Positions 1-11,648 of a stretch of 64,000 nucleotides of DNA are shown piece after piece (the stretch's first letter is position 1; each line of letters starts with the position of its first letter). The DNA comes from Planococcus citri (taxonomy: Eukaryota > Arthropoda > Insecta > Hemiptera > Pseudococcidae), in the NCBI RefSeq assembly GCF_950023065.1, contig NC_088679.1, positions 12,028,001 through 12,092,000 of the forward strand, in the 5' to 3' direction. A program made the translations under genes and the position numbers. Under the pieces are notes generated by a model, which was not told the origin of the DNA, ran no database searches, and saw only the letters and a list, made by a program, of their open reading frames with translations.

Positions 1-325
1 TTAGTAAGACCAACTTGTTTTGGCAAGTTGGCTTTGAAATGTTTCTTAGGATGTCCCCTTGAAAAAAAAAAGTTGCTCCTGTAGATCAGAGTTGGGGAGG
101 GGGTGGTGGTGAAATTATTCTTATCGCCATATGCCGGACGGCGGTAGTATCCAATATCCATGGGATTTTTTGTGATGTTTTCGATGACAAGTTTCAATTC
201 TGATGCTCCATCACTTCTCTATCTCTTTCTAACGCCTGTATGCCGAAATTTTTTGCTGCATCGATGATGTTGAACGAATAAAATACACGAAGATTATAGC
301 TTACCTTTGGCTGTATAGTCGAAGC
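1..325. repeat. Dispersed repeat, copy 1
   Basis: This stretch recurs at 1493-1796 with about the same order of landmarks: a 'gtccccttgaaaaaa' run, a G-rich tract, 'catatgcc.gacgg', then 'ctccatcacttct' and 'gatgcatcgat'. It ends at 'attatagcttacc' followed by 'tagtcgaagcaacag'. A shorter third copy sits at 366-520. No open frame is conserved between copies, so I read it as a non-coding repeat cut by the window edge. Confidence 0.7.
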
Positions 326-365
326 AACAGATCACTATAGAATATAGGGGACACGAACGCCTTCT

Positions 366-520
366 GGATAAATTTCAATGCTGGTGCTCCCTCACTTCTA
401 TCTGTTTCTAACACCTGTACTTACACCGCAATTTTTCGATGCATCGATGATGTTGAATGAATAAAATGCACGAAGATTATAGCTTACCTTCGGCTATATA
501 GTCGAAGCAACAGGTTGCTA
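366..520. repeat. Dispersed repeat, partial copy 2
   Basis: This repeats the second half of the unit at 1-325, from 'aatttcaatgctggtgctcc' to 'tagtcgaagcaacag'. It lies directly after the first copy, so the two form a partial tandem duplication. Confidence 0.7.
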
Positions 521-699
521 GCGGGAATAATTCTAAATTTTGAGGTTTTTTAAATTTCAAATAAAAAGTCATTGTCTGGCATATGACAATAGTAATAAAA
601 TAATTGCACACCAGCTCCCGCTCCTATCCTCTGGGCAAGTTTTTGCTTGAAGGGCACACTCTTATCAAAAAAAAAAGTTTGGCCTTGAATAACGAACAC

Positions 700-1290
700 G
701 GAGAAAAATCAAAATATTATCAAATTGACCTGGAAAGCTGAAATTAGGGATATACATACTTTATTCTCGATCTTACAAATCGATTAAAAACGGGTTTGAA
801 CAGTTTTGATTACCTATAGACTGGAGCATCCGGTAGATTTTGGAAACTTGAAATTTCCACAAAATTTCATCAATTGAAGTTATAAAGTCAAAATTCACTC
901 TTCAAACTAATTTCAATTCACTATGAAGTCGACTGCATTCCAACTCCATTTTATAGAATTTAGTGGACCGAAATTTCAAGTTTCAAAAATCTACTCCGCA
1001 TGCTCCAATAATTTACAAAAAGTCGCTGGAGGCTTCAAAATGGCTTAAACTCGTCACCAGTCGACTTAATCACGCGTTTAAGTTGGAGTGTAGTGTGAAT
1101 TTCGGATTTCCAATTCAATTTGATGACATTTTGTGGAAATTTCAATTTTCAAAAACCTGCTGGAGCTTTATAGAACTGCTCAAAATGATTTGAAACCGTT
1201 TCTTATCGATTTGACAGCTCGAAAATAGGGTAAAAATCCCAATTTTCAGCTTGGTAGATCAATTTGATAACATTTTGATGTTTTGTTTCC
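700..1290. repeat. Diverged inverted repeat
   Basis: The arms face each other. The left arm reads through 'tattatcaaattga', 'caaatcgattaaaaacgg', 'actggagcatcc' and 'gaaatttccacaaaat'. The right arm reads 'attttgtggaaatttc', 'tgctggagctttatag', 'aaaccgtttcttatcgatttg' and 'atcaatttgataacattttga'. The match is clearly imperfect, so this is an old foldback or MITE-like copy. Related words ('tgctccagaactgtttatag', 'caatcgattcga') recur near 62370-62410. No coding content is evident. Confidence 0.6.
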
Positions 1291-1492
1291 CTTTTGATAT
1301 ATTTTTAAAATTCACCAAAAACCAAAAAATATACTTGAGCATTTGAAATTTTGGCTGGTGAGATGAATTGTTGCATGCTGTTTCGATCTAGCGTTGTCCA
1401 GTTCAAAAAATTTCGTGCGAGCCCTTATCTTGGAAAGCAAAATCTGCGATTTCGGCTCACTGACCTGTCAATCAAAATAACCGCCATTTTGT

Positions 1493-1796
1493 TAGTCTGA
1501 CCAACTTTTTTTTTGACAAAATGGCTTTAAAATGTTCATTTGGATGTCCCCTTGAAAAAAAGTTGCCCCTGAAAATCATTGGCGGGGGGGGGGGTATTCC
1601 TATCGTCATATGCCAGACGGTAGTATCCATTGGATTCGTGATGTTTTCAATGACAAATTTCAATTCTGGTGCTCCATCACTTCTCCATCTCTTTCTAACC
1701 CCTGTACCACGCAATTTTCCGATGCATCGATCATGTTGAACGAATAAAATACACGACGATTATAGCTTACCCTTGGCTGCTAGTCGAAGCAACAGA
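1493..1796. repeat. Dispersed repeat, copy 3
   Basis: This is a full-length diverged copy of the unit at 1-325, again ending at 'attatagcttaccc' and 'tagtcgaagcaacag'. The spacer between copies is the inverted repeat at about 700-1290. Confidence 0.7.
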
Positions 1797-1799
1797 TGT

Positions 1800-4700
1800 A
1801 TATACTTACTTCAGTTAGTGGGTAGTGGTCGAGTAGTCGTTGATTTCCACGTTTTGCGTTACTCAGCATCAAGCTTCAATTGAAATCAAATGAATTAGAA
1901 TCTAGAATTATGTTTATTATTGTATGTACTAATCGATGTATCAGTATTCAGTATTATGCAATGTGTCATTATTATCCAAGAGACGCTATATTTCGGGAAA
2001 TTTATTTCATGTACTTCGAACAAAAAAAATCCTTTCCACAGTTCTGGTCCATTCTTACAACAAAGGAAAGGGCGCAGAATTAACGACTTTTTCACGATAT
2101 TTTAATTTGGCAACGGTTAAAAAATACCTTCGCGATGCTGATCGGTTTCATCGGTTTTATAGTAATGAAAATGGCGTGAAAGATTGAATTTTTGTAATAG
2201 ATCGACACAGGAAAAAAATCGGAAATGACAAACTCCGAAAAAAAAACCGTGAGAAAAGTGTTATGACGTCATCAAGGAGCTCCAATTCCGGTCAAAAGGC
2301 ACTCCTGTCCTGCAAATAGGTTTTTCTGCGTTTAAATGCGTTGAAAAAATATAGGTACTCTTCATTTTACCCACCACTGTTTTTATGCCTGTGAAAATGT
2401 GTACCAAAGTGCAGGGTATTCTATTGTAACTCAGGCGAGGCTCGCTGGTGTTATCTTTCTTTAAACAGTCTATGTAGTACGTACTAGGTTGACGGCGACG
2501 CTTTTCTGGAAAATCAAGGCGAGGCTGGAGCAGTATAAGATTTAGGGACTGGGTTTTTGCATTTCCTTCTTTTCTGACTGTAGAATGCCTACTTTATTAC
2601 GTAGGCTACATACAAACACATAAGAATTATTTTGTTTTTGTGTACAAGTGTAAGATTTATACCGATGCATAGTAGTGATACTATGGTTTGTTGTGAATAT
2701 ATGTATTATGTAGAACGTATAGCTAAGTGTAAGTAGGTATGTACTATGTACTACTGCTGCTTTCTGATATTTTATTCATGTATGAAATTGTTCCTCTTTA
2801 TTTGATAATTTTTGGCCCACCGCCTATTAATCTTTCGGTGAAATAATTTAAACTTTGGTTGTAACGTCTTACGTAAATTAACGTCGTCGGTTTGCCGAAA
2901 GATACTGTTGATGTTTAGTCGTGTAATATGAACTCTCGCACTGTTCACATTTGCGGTGGTGATGTATTAATTTTTATATACCTTTTATACCAAACTGCGG
3001 TTCTTTACATGAAATTATCCCAAAACGTTTCCTATAGAAATGACTGAAAACATTAAAATAGGTATCATAGTAAATGGAAACGTAATTTTGTGAGAAACAG
3101 AATTGTAGAAGTAATGTGGATGAAGAAAAATATTTTCGTGAAGGATTTCCAGGTTAACAGATGACCTTTCTAATTGACCAATAATATAAGTTTTATCAAC
3201 TTCAGAGAAGGATTACATTAGGTATATCGTGCTCGTATCACAAAAATGGAAAATTCATTTGAAAATAATTACCTACTGCTTACTCGTAATATTGTCTACA
3301 ATGATACTTAAGTACCTATAGCCCTAGTTCTGCTCTTATTTTGGTGATTGATCTGATGACATGAATTTTCTTTTTTGTCAGATATCAATTTCAGATATAA
3401 TGACTAATGTTGTAAGTAATTACTCATACCTTATCACAAAATGAAAAACGCAATTGAAAAATAGTGACTGCTTACTATATAAGTTCTTGAAAACGGATTC
3501 TATAGGTTCCTGGAATCGGTTGGTGATGATAGCATAATGTGAACGTATGACCATACGATTTCTCTATAGCAAAGCATCAGAAAACCTATAACTGCAACAT
3601 TTTACTTCCTTAAAATTCACATTGAAAATTGAAAAAAAATAGTTTTTGATTTTTTCTTCTTCAAATGATTGGTTATGATACCTATTACTTTATATGTATA
3701 TATCCACTTGGCAGTTGAAAAACTGTTTTTGAATTTCTTCACCTTTTCAGGGATTTATGCGCGACTTACTGAAATAACACAATTTGTCACCTGTATTCAA
3801 AAGTTGTAGGTATAAAATAAACTAAAAAAATGAAAAAATATGTATCTTAAACGGTGTTCTCTCCATCTGGTGGATATAATACGTAGGTATAGTATACCTA
3901 TTAATCAAAAAATACATATATTTTCTGCAGTTTTTTGAGGTCCCCTACAACTTATTATCGAATCCCCTCGCCAATTTTTCAAGAAAAAAAAAAGTCTGAA
4001 ACACTCGCCCTAGAACCTACTCGTTTAGATTTCTACTCGATTTCCAAGTCTCAGATTTGATTATATTTTACATTGAGAAGAAAAATCAATTAGGAATAGG
4101 TACCTCTACCTACTTATGATTATCTTTTACCGAATAATTTAATCGAGAAAAGGAGAACAGTCATGCAGTGCGTCAATAGATAATGGGCCAACGCTTTAAA
4201 CATTGGAAGAAGAAAGCAGAAAGCAAAACCCTCTTGTAACCAGTAAACAATTTTCTTGTTTCGATGTGACATACTGCATCACCTATGACCATCACGCCGT
4301 CCTTTAAAGGACAAGGAACCACGACGACGACGTCTTTTCATCATCCAGGGTTTTTTTTTATTGGTTTCACAAAATAGTAACCTATTGAAAAAAATCTATA
4401 AAAAAGTAGTCAACATTTTGAGGAAAATATCCATACCACGATGATCGATCAGGTATATCACCAACCCTAAATACATATGTACTTACTACATATGGTTTTA
4501 GAAAATTTTGAAAATAAATACCTATGTATCTATTTAAAAAAGTCATTTTACATTCATGACTTACAATGATTTAACTTTACATCAACCAGTCCATATTTAG
4601 ACCTCAGTATATGGTAGCCTTACTCTTTTTCATGCAATTGAATCCATTTTCCCCCCTAAGTTCTCAAAATAGTATGAGCACAGTCCTATACCTAGTTGCG

Positions 4701-5470
4701 TCGGAGTGTTTAACCCACCATTACGAAAATAAAGAATCCTTTTGTCGAGAATACGATGAGTAATTGCTTATGTGGTCTAGTTGCTATTAATTTGGTCATC
4801 ATTCAAGACTATAATTTTTGATAATGGTGTCTATTCCAAGTATTTCGATGTAGGTACCTACTATTAGGTAATAATGCCGGCACTCTTTTTTCCCAATCCC
4901 GAGTATGATACCGAAAGCACCCAACGTATTGTTGTTTCGCTTTGTTGAGTCATTTTCATGAAAAGAAGGAAACATTTGGATCAAAAATCCATTTCATTGT
5001 TTCCAAGTTTTCAAAATGAGGTACCTAACTACCTAATCTATGCGCATCACATTTCAGGAACTCAACAGGATTTTCCCCAGAGTTTTCAAAAGTGTGACAA
5101 GATGCCGAGGAAGTTACTCGTAGTTTCAAAAGTTGACCTTAATTTTAGAAATTCATTGATTGGTTGCAGAGTTTTAAGAGTTAGACTAAACAAAACACTA
5201 GAAATGTCTGAAATTTGTGAAGGAAATTTTTTTAAAAGTTGCCAAAGTGTGACATGGTGTTGAGAATTTCTAGAATTTTTTTCTTTATTCTCAAAGAGTT
5301 TGGCAGAATATTTAGAAATCTGGTGCACTGTACTACACTGACATAGGTATGGTAGATTCGATCATTTTTTCATTAGCCTACACAACGCCACAACGACCAT
5401 CATAAATAGGCAACACCTACCTAAGCAAAACCATCTTGCAATCAGTTGTGTAGGTACAAGAATACATGTT
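1800..5470. other. No gene recognised
   Basis: The stretch is AT-rich with frequent stops in all frames, many 'taggta' words and one CRE-like 'tgacgtca' at about 2266. Two copies of a dispersed box related to 'gcaaaaactctcttgcaatcag' lie at about 4222 and 5424. I see no coding region, RNA gene or complete mobile element. Confidence 0.5.
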
Positions 5471-5557
5471 TAGGTTCCAGTGCGATTTCGCGATTTCTGT
5501 CTTCTGTGTTCTCGTTGCATACTAACAAAGTTTTACTCCAAAACTGCTCCTTGTAAA

Positions 5558-6302
5558 ATGCTTCCTCAATGGGGGACATATTTTTCATTTTTGCTAGTCC
5601 AGGCCATAGATGTGGTAAGTATGTCTATGTACTATGCATCGTCTTACAACTCTTTTGCAGATTAAATCATGTTTCTAAGACGCTTCTCCAATGGGGACTT
5701 TTATTTACCATTTTTTGGGTTTATCGCATGATTACGACAGGAATTGCTGTTATTATCATGGCGTAACAATCCCATACTATTGAAACAAGTTTTGTTGGCA
5801 TGTTTTTCTCGATTGTATGTTTTTTTATACAGTCTCCTGGAGCTCAGGTTTTTATGTAGTAGGTACCTACGAGTACATTTGTAGGAGAACAGCCACACGT
5901 TAGAAGATGTCAACTCAAGACTTCTAAAGGGTGAGGTCATTCTTTGATCATACAAAAAAGCCAACTCTTAAGGACAATCCGATCAGCCCCCAGTCCATTC
6001 TGGGAAAGTACTTTGCCGATATCGAATACCAAAATGTGGCGTGTAGGATAGTTGATAGGGCCATGGACCAGCTAGTTGTATCCAACGATCTGGGACACCC
6101 CTACAGCCTGATCTTCACAAACCACAGATACACCAACGCAATGAAAATATCTTGTGCTCAGAGCCATAAAGGAGAGATTCTACCACCCAGTGGGGCCAGC
6201 TTCTGTGTCCTCCCTGCTTCCGTACAGGGAGTACCTATAAGCATCAGTGAACTGCACCTACATTTGTACAATTTGCTATTTACAAGTGTGTTCGACGTAT
6301 AA
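5558..6302 (+). CDS. Possible two-exon secreted protein, unknown family
   Basis: Exon 1 (5558-5614) reads MLPQWGTYFSFLLVQAIDV, which resembles a signal peptide, and is followed by a good GTAAGT donor. Exon 2 is best taken as 5961-6302, because the AG at 5959-5960 is the only acceptor that keeps phase 0 with the long frame ending in TAA at 6300-6302. The joined product would be about 132 residues. From about 5961 to 6235 the bases are clearly richer in G+C and read like coding sequence, with segments such as ILGKYFADIEYQ, CRIVDRAMDQLV and PPSGASFCVLPASVQG. I do not recognise the family. The acceptor has a poor pyrimidine tract, so the join is uncertain. Exon 2 could instead be an orphan exon or a gene fragment carried in by a mobile element. 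The short-signal-exon plan matches the four minus-strand genes in this window. Confidence 0.4.
5674..5716 (+). repeat. Degenerate duplicate of the 5558 exon
   Basis: The bases 'cgcttctccaatgggga' followed by a T-rich hydrophobic-type stretch mirror 'tgcttcctcaatggggga' of the putative exon at 5558. The copy lacks the ATG and has no donor, so it looks like a decayed local duplication. Confidence 0.4.
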
Positions 6303-6593
6303 AATACGTTTCTGTAGCTATTTCTTGAACATATTATGCAATCAAACAATATCTCACTATTATCAGTCTATAGAATTCAGCTCTGATGAAAATCTAACTT
6401 GTATGTACACGATTGCACGACTGCACGTATTATGATTGCTTCCTGCACAAATGTGATACAATTATCTACTTATATAGTTATTCTGCCAAATTCGCTATGC
6501 AGAAATTATGAAGGTCAGTAAAAGAATAACCTTACTTACAAGTATCAACATTTGACTTCTTAATCAAGTTTTGTGGTGAAACATCGTGATATA

Positions 6594-6753
6594 TGTGACC
6601 CGCTCTGACAAAACCGACCATTTCGACAAAATTTCAAAAAATGTTTTTTTCTCAAAAATCTGATCTTTCAACCCTTAAAACTCATTTTAAACATCATTAT
6701 TTTGGACACTTTTTTTTGTCGAAACGGTCGGTTTTGTCAGAGCGGGTCACTAT
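6594..6753. mobile_element. Small MITE with near-perfect terminal inverted repeats
   Basis: The left end 'gtgacccgctctgacaaaac', continuing 'cgaccatttcgacaaaa', matches the reverse complement of the right end almost base for base over about 36 bases. The pair encloses about 85 AT-rich bases. The element is flanked by 'tat' on both sides, which may be a 3-bp target duplication. It has no coding capacity. The superfamily is not evident from the ends. Confidence 0.8.
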
Positions 6754-7999
6754 GATGACGTTTCTATAATGAGCTTTTATACTCATCATGTGTAGGAAAA
6801 AAACTGTCCTAACAGAGGAGGTTACAATCGCTTTTTGCCCATAAGTAATCCTGTGAACCATCTGATCAAACACACTTCAGTAACATTTAGATTTCAAGAG
6901 AGAGCAATAAGAGCGCGTTCCAAAACTTGCGTAGCAAAAATTTCCCCGCCCAAATTGATTTTTCAATTTTTAATGAATTTTTAAGAATTTAATGGTTTAT
7001 AAGTTAGGTTCCAATTGAAAATCGGGTCCGTTTCACTTTAAAATATCTGTGGAGAAACGTCTTTGTTGAAAAAATGAGTCGTTTTGTGCCAGGAAATTCT
7101 ATAGGTAGGTCAGGTACTTATGATTTTTTGTGTATAGGTAGGCACCTACCAATTGCATTAGGAATTATTTTATATTTCGTTCTAGTTTACTTTTTGAACA
7201 TAATTCACCTGTATGCTGAGCTGTGTTCAGAATAAATATTGCATTACTTGGAAGTGCCTTGAAAGTTTTCAAAAATAATTATGAAAAATGAAATCATCTT
7301 ACTCTTATGACTTGAAACCTCATTATTTTATAGCATACAACTACATGTTCTTTTAAACGCGTAGTTTTTCGTACAACCAACTTGACTTCCTGAAAGATCA
7401 TATTAAGCTGGTGGAAATTGGATGAAATGACAAATCCTCATATTTTGAAGAAACTGATTGGTGGAATGTTATTCCCATATGGTTTAAAACACATATGATA
7501 AAATCTCCAGAACGCTATCTCACCCATCACCTCTGAAGGGGTGAAATTGCAAGTTCATTTGGAAATTTGTTCTCGGAAGTTTCCAACCGAATTTTTTAAA
7601 AACTTGTAAGAATCTAACATTTTAGGGAAATTTTCGGAAATTTTTTCAGTCGTATTTTCTTAGCAAAACGTTTGTGTGTGTTTAGCTTCTCAACGGTATT
7701 TTTGATGAGTTCTTTCTCCTTTCGGATGTGCATTTATACATACCAAAAAAAATATTACGTAATTTCATTTACTTAGATTTTGACCAAATTCAGTGTATAC
7801 TTTCACTTTTAGTTGAAAATCACTCTGCAAAGATTGTAGCTCCGCGGAGGTGCTCTCACAGAGGAGATATAGGTTTTCATAAATGGAAGCATTTTTGAAG
7901 AGATCGTGATTTTTCGCTCTAACTCCTACTCAATCATTTTAGGAAAAATGGCCCAGTTTCAAGAGATGGTATTGCACCCAATTGACAAAATCGTAAGCG

Positions 8000-8325
8000 T
8001 TTTGCTAGCGGAACCTCGCGTTTACCTCGCTGACACGCGTTTATCTGGCGAATTTCTCGCGTTTCCAGCTAGCAACATTTTCTTCCTAACGCAAATCAAG
8101 CAGTTTACTTGCGATTGTAAGCTAGCGTTTTAGATGCTCGCAAAAAGCTAGCGATCATCTAGCGCATTTCAGCTACTTTAAAAATGGTTAGATTTGCTCG
8201 TTTTATGCTCGCGAAAAGCAAGTGATCATCTCGCGCACTTGAGCTAGTTTGAAAATGCTTAGATTTGCTCGTGTAATTCTAGCAATCTGCGAGTGAATTT
8301 TTGCTAGCTTTCCTACTCATGACGC
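8000..8325. repeat. GCTAGC/CTCGC word array, left arm
   Basis: Words such as 'gctagcgg', 'cgcgttt', 'agctagcaac', 'agctagcgatcatctagcgc' and 'ttgctagc' recur every 10-30 bases, separated by unrelated spacers. It is not a simple tandem repeat. The same vocabulary fills 10836-11105. Confidence 0.65.
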
Positions 8326-8445
8326 ATGACGTCACAATCACATGATTACGGTTATAGTCTTTGTTTTCACAGGGTATTCCAGAGTAAAATAGATGAAATG
8401 CCTCTGCCCTTTGATTTTTGAAATTTTAATGAAACATTGTTGGGT

Positions 8446-9788
8446 TCAACCCCCTCCCCTCGTATTTACCACTCAAAATGGTGTTTTTTTCCATTTTTTT
8501 ATGCCTACTCACAATCAAGATTGCGAGGTACAATTTTGGAAACACGTTTTTTGGATGTATTTTTGGCCCTTAAACATCATATACTATATTAGAAATTTTG
8601 GCTTTGGTGCGCCGTGGTGAAAACTTGGAATAATGTATCGTAGGGGGAGGGGGAGGGTGAAATGGGAATTTTGAGAAAAATGATCATCAATGAGTTGAGT
8701 AGGGTATCGTTTTCATATGATTCAATACCGCTGAGCACGAATATGACCTCAGATTTTCTGCTACACTCACCTACCCCTCTCCAGAGCCCCTCAGCCCCCC
8801 TCAATTTTCACAATTTTCAAAATAAAGTTATTTTGATGACATTGGCGTCGTTTTCATATGATTCAATATCGCTGAGCAGGAATATGACTTGAGATTTTCT
8901 GCTACACTCACCTTCACCTATCCAGAGCACCTCAGCCCCCCTCAATTTTCACGATTTTCGAAATAAAGTTATTTCGATGATGTTAGTTTCATTGCTATGG
9001 GGAAATTACATAAGTTCATTGTTATTGTGCATGAAATTTCTCGTAGAATGAGCTACAGCATGCACATGGCTCCCCCTCATAACATTCTTTACTTTTTTTT
9101 ATCAGTATTTCGTTACCATATTTTTTTCTCGTGATTTTTTATGTAGGTAGTCATTGAATTATAAAATACATACTCATACGTACTCAAGTTACAGTTATCA
9201 TGAATATTATTATGCCACATATGCTCTGTATACCTATACAGTGCAATACACATACAGATTTGTTACGTTTTCATGTGTAGAAAAAAAATCAAAGGTCCAT
9301 CCCCTCGGGGGGAGTCAGGTGCTGTAGCTCATTCTACGAGAAATTTTATGTACAATAACAATGCACTTATGTAATTTTCCCATAGCAATGGAACCAATGC
9401 CATCAATACCACTTTATTTTAAAAATTGTGAAAATTGAGGGGGGCTGAGGGGCTCTGGAGAGGGGTAGGTGAGTGTAGCAGAAAATCTGAGGTCATATTC
9501 GTGCTCAGCGGTATTGAATCATATGAAAACGATACCCTACTCAACTCATTGATGATCATTTTTCTCAAAATTCCCATTTCACCCTCCCCCTCCCCCTACG
9601 ATACATTATTCCAAGTTTTCACCACGGCGCACCAAAGCCAAAATTTCTAATATAGTATATGATGTTTAAGGGCCAAAAATACATCCAAAAAACGTGTTTC
9701 CAAAATTGTACCTCGCAATCTTGAAAGTTAATAGGCATAAAAATTAAAAAAACGCCATTTTGAGTGGTAAATATGAGGGGAGGGGGTT
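8446..9788. repeat. Long palindrome, arms about 480-630 bases
   Basis: The sequence from 'ggttcaaccccctcccct' is repeated in inverted orientation ending at 'aggggagggggttgaaa'. The part 8589-8804 mirrors 9435-9650 without gaps, with symmetry centre near 9119.5. An inner pair, 'catgaaatttctcgtagaatgagctac' at about 9030 and its complement at about 9325, belongs to the same arms. The left arm also has a tandem duplication: the 'tcatatgattcaata' to 'tacactcacct' block appears at 8714 and 8851. Open frames here are by-products of the symmetry. Confidence 0.85.
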
Positions 9789-9789
9789 G

Positions 9790-10575
9790 AAAATTTTTGT
9801 GGATACCTACCAAGGATATACATAAGTTCCAAAAAAATTTTCAAAATCGGTTGAAGTGGAGCTGAGAAAAGTGTTATTGAAATTTCAAAAAAGGGGGGTT
9901 CCCCAAAAAGGGGAGGTGGTGTGGATCTAAAATTTTTCACGCGGTAGCTTCTCGATGATACCCACCTTCCATGCTAGTATCAACCCGAACGCTCTCGGGG
10001 GCCGTTTCATCCCTCCTATGCGCCGATGGTTTTTTTTACCCCTCTCATGAATGGTTCCAGCTCCGTCCCCCTTGGGGGTAGAAGGAAAGTTGATATATCA
10101 CTAGATCGGAAATTTGACGTAGATTCTTTTATCTCGCCACATATTTTTCGCTAAAATGCAATGCGGGGGAGAAGATTGCAAAAAACGGGTTTTGGGGGGC
10201 TTAGATCCACAATAGGGGAGAACGCTCACCAGGGCCGAGCGGGGACTCATCGGATTCGTGTTCAGCACATAAAAATGGACCGGTATACCAAAATTCAGCT
10301 TTCTACCTCACTTTTCCCAATGACCCTTTTTTTTGTCCAACTTTCCTGGACTATGATGGATATTTTTCAATTTTTTTATTGAGGTTTTAAGTAAATAGGT
10401 AGGTCTACCTACCTAACTGAAAATTCAATTGATAGATAAATGATTGATAATGAACATTCTTCTTAAAAAAATTGGCAATGAGAAACACTGATTCACACAC
10501 TGCAATCCAATAAATGCCACATTACAAACTTGTACAGTGATACAGGATACACCAATCAATACTTGGAGGGCCTGA
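9790..10575. other. No gene; repeat-like interior of foldback element
   Basis: This AT-rich stretch has C- and G-runs ('aaaaaaggggggttccccaaaaagggg' at 9885, 'cccccttgggggtag' at 10066). It includes a slightly GC-richer patch at 10150-10260. I see no supported gene. Confidence 0.4.
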
Positions 10576-10584
10576 ATCAAATAC

Positions 10585-10700
10585 TTCAGTCGTGGCCATG
10601 TCGTTAAGCGTACCTAGGTAGTTAGGAACATAGGGTTGCAGGTTCGAATCCCCGTTAATTAGGTAGGAAAATTTTCGTAGGAAAATTAGGTACATATTAA
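10585..10700 (+). repeat. tRNA-like sequence, possible SINE head
   Basis: 'gttgcaggttcgaatcccc' (about 10634-10652) contains a good RNA polymerase III B box. 'gtggccatgtcgttaagcgt', about 45 bases upstream, resembles an A box. The T-arm stem does not pair properly, so this is not a functional tRNA gene. A tRNA-derived SINE or decayed tRNA pseudogene fits. No clear tail was found. Confidence 0.45.
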
Positions 10701-10835
10701 AAAATTCGTTGTCATGAGGAGAATTCAGACGTGAAGAAATACTCAAAATTGAGAGTACCTAACCCCACTCTTTTAATTTTTGAAAATAAAATCTTGACTT
10801 TAATGGGTGATTATTATTTCATTTAGTGGAATGCT

Positions 10836-11105
10836 AGCGTATAGCGAGCTGAGAAAGAAGCAACATGTTCTGCTAGCGTTTTTATCGCTCAAAAAAATCC
10901 GAAAACTGCACAAAACGCTAGCTTTCTGCTAGCTTTTTCCTAGCTGAGGCTCGCTTTCTTTTAACGAACACGCTAGCTTTTTGCTAGTGATTTTCTAGCG
11001 TGAAACACTGGCGAAAAAAAGCTAGCAGAGAGTCTCAAAATCACGCTAGTGCGCTAGCGCAATTGTAGCGTGATTAGCTAGCTATTATCTAGCATTTTTA
11101 TCCAA
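10836..11105. repeat. GCTAGC word array, right arm
   Basis: Dense 'gctagcg', 'ctagcttt', 'tagcgag' and 'ctagtgcgctagcgc' words sit in AT-rich spacers. The block mirrors the left arm at 8000-8325 in composition but is not base-for-base complementary. Confidence 0.65.
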
Positions 11106-11648
11106 ATTTTTGTCAATTGGGCAGATTTGGCGCTAGCCTACGTCATTATCATCAAACCCTAAGACCACTTTTAGGGTTCCACTGAGCGGTTGAGAAATGT
11201 TAAATCGTTTATTTTTCGGCTGAAGTCTTGTTTTGAAAGCTCTTTTTTTCCTGAAATATTTCACATTAAGTACCTAAGCTAAAACATCGAAAAGGATCAT
11301 TTCTGAAATCAGGGAAATATTTTAGAATACAGTGGTGCAAATTCTTTTTATCATTATATTCATATTGCAAATTTTGAAAAACTAAACATAATATGAGAAA
11401 ACTTTTAGGCTGTTTTTCTCGATTTTTCAATTTTGCAACAATGTCTAAAAGATTGGGCACTATTGATTTCCAAAATATATCGTCAGTTTCAGAAACGCCG
11501 TCTTTCGATGTTTTGGCTGAGGTATACCTATAATTATTATGAAATATTTCAGAAGAAAATATATCAGTTCTTGTAGACTTTTCGCAAACTAATCATTCAT
11601 TTTATCAAAATGAATATTGTGCTCTTTTAGGTTTTAATCTGTAAACCC

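Larger units (their letters stand above)
7977..11130. mobile_element. Large foldback element with GCTAGC-array ends
   Basis: The outer ends share an inverted core: 'cacccaattgacaaaat' at 7976 and 'atttttgtcaattgggc' ending at about 11127. Inside each end is a block of about 300 bases crowded with 'gctagc', 'ctagcg' and 'gctcgc' words (about 8000-8325 and 10836-11105). The interior contains a 1.3 kb palindrome. Comparison with other copies of the host repeat supports an insertion here. No transposase frame is visible, so the element would be non-autonomous. Confidence 0.55.

Noticed and set aside
963..1193. 76-codon frame at the left edge
   Set aside because: It lies inside an inverted repeat and its product has no recognisable feature.
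8393..9940. Open frames of 64-76 codons on both strands, two of them with identical products
   Set aside because: They are a consequence of the palindrome: mirrored arms give mirrored frames. Products are proline/serine and poly-F rich with no domain.
10585..10665. Functional tRNA gene
   Set aside because: The B box is good, but the T stem does not pair and no acceptor stem can be formed.
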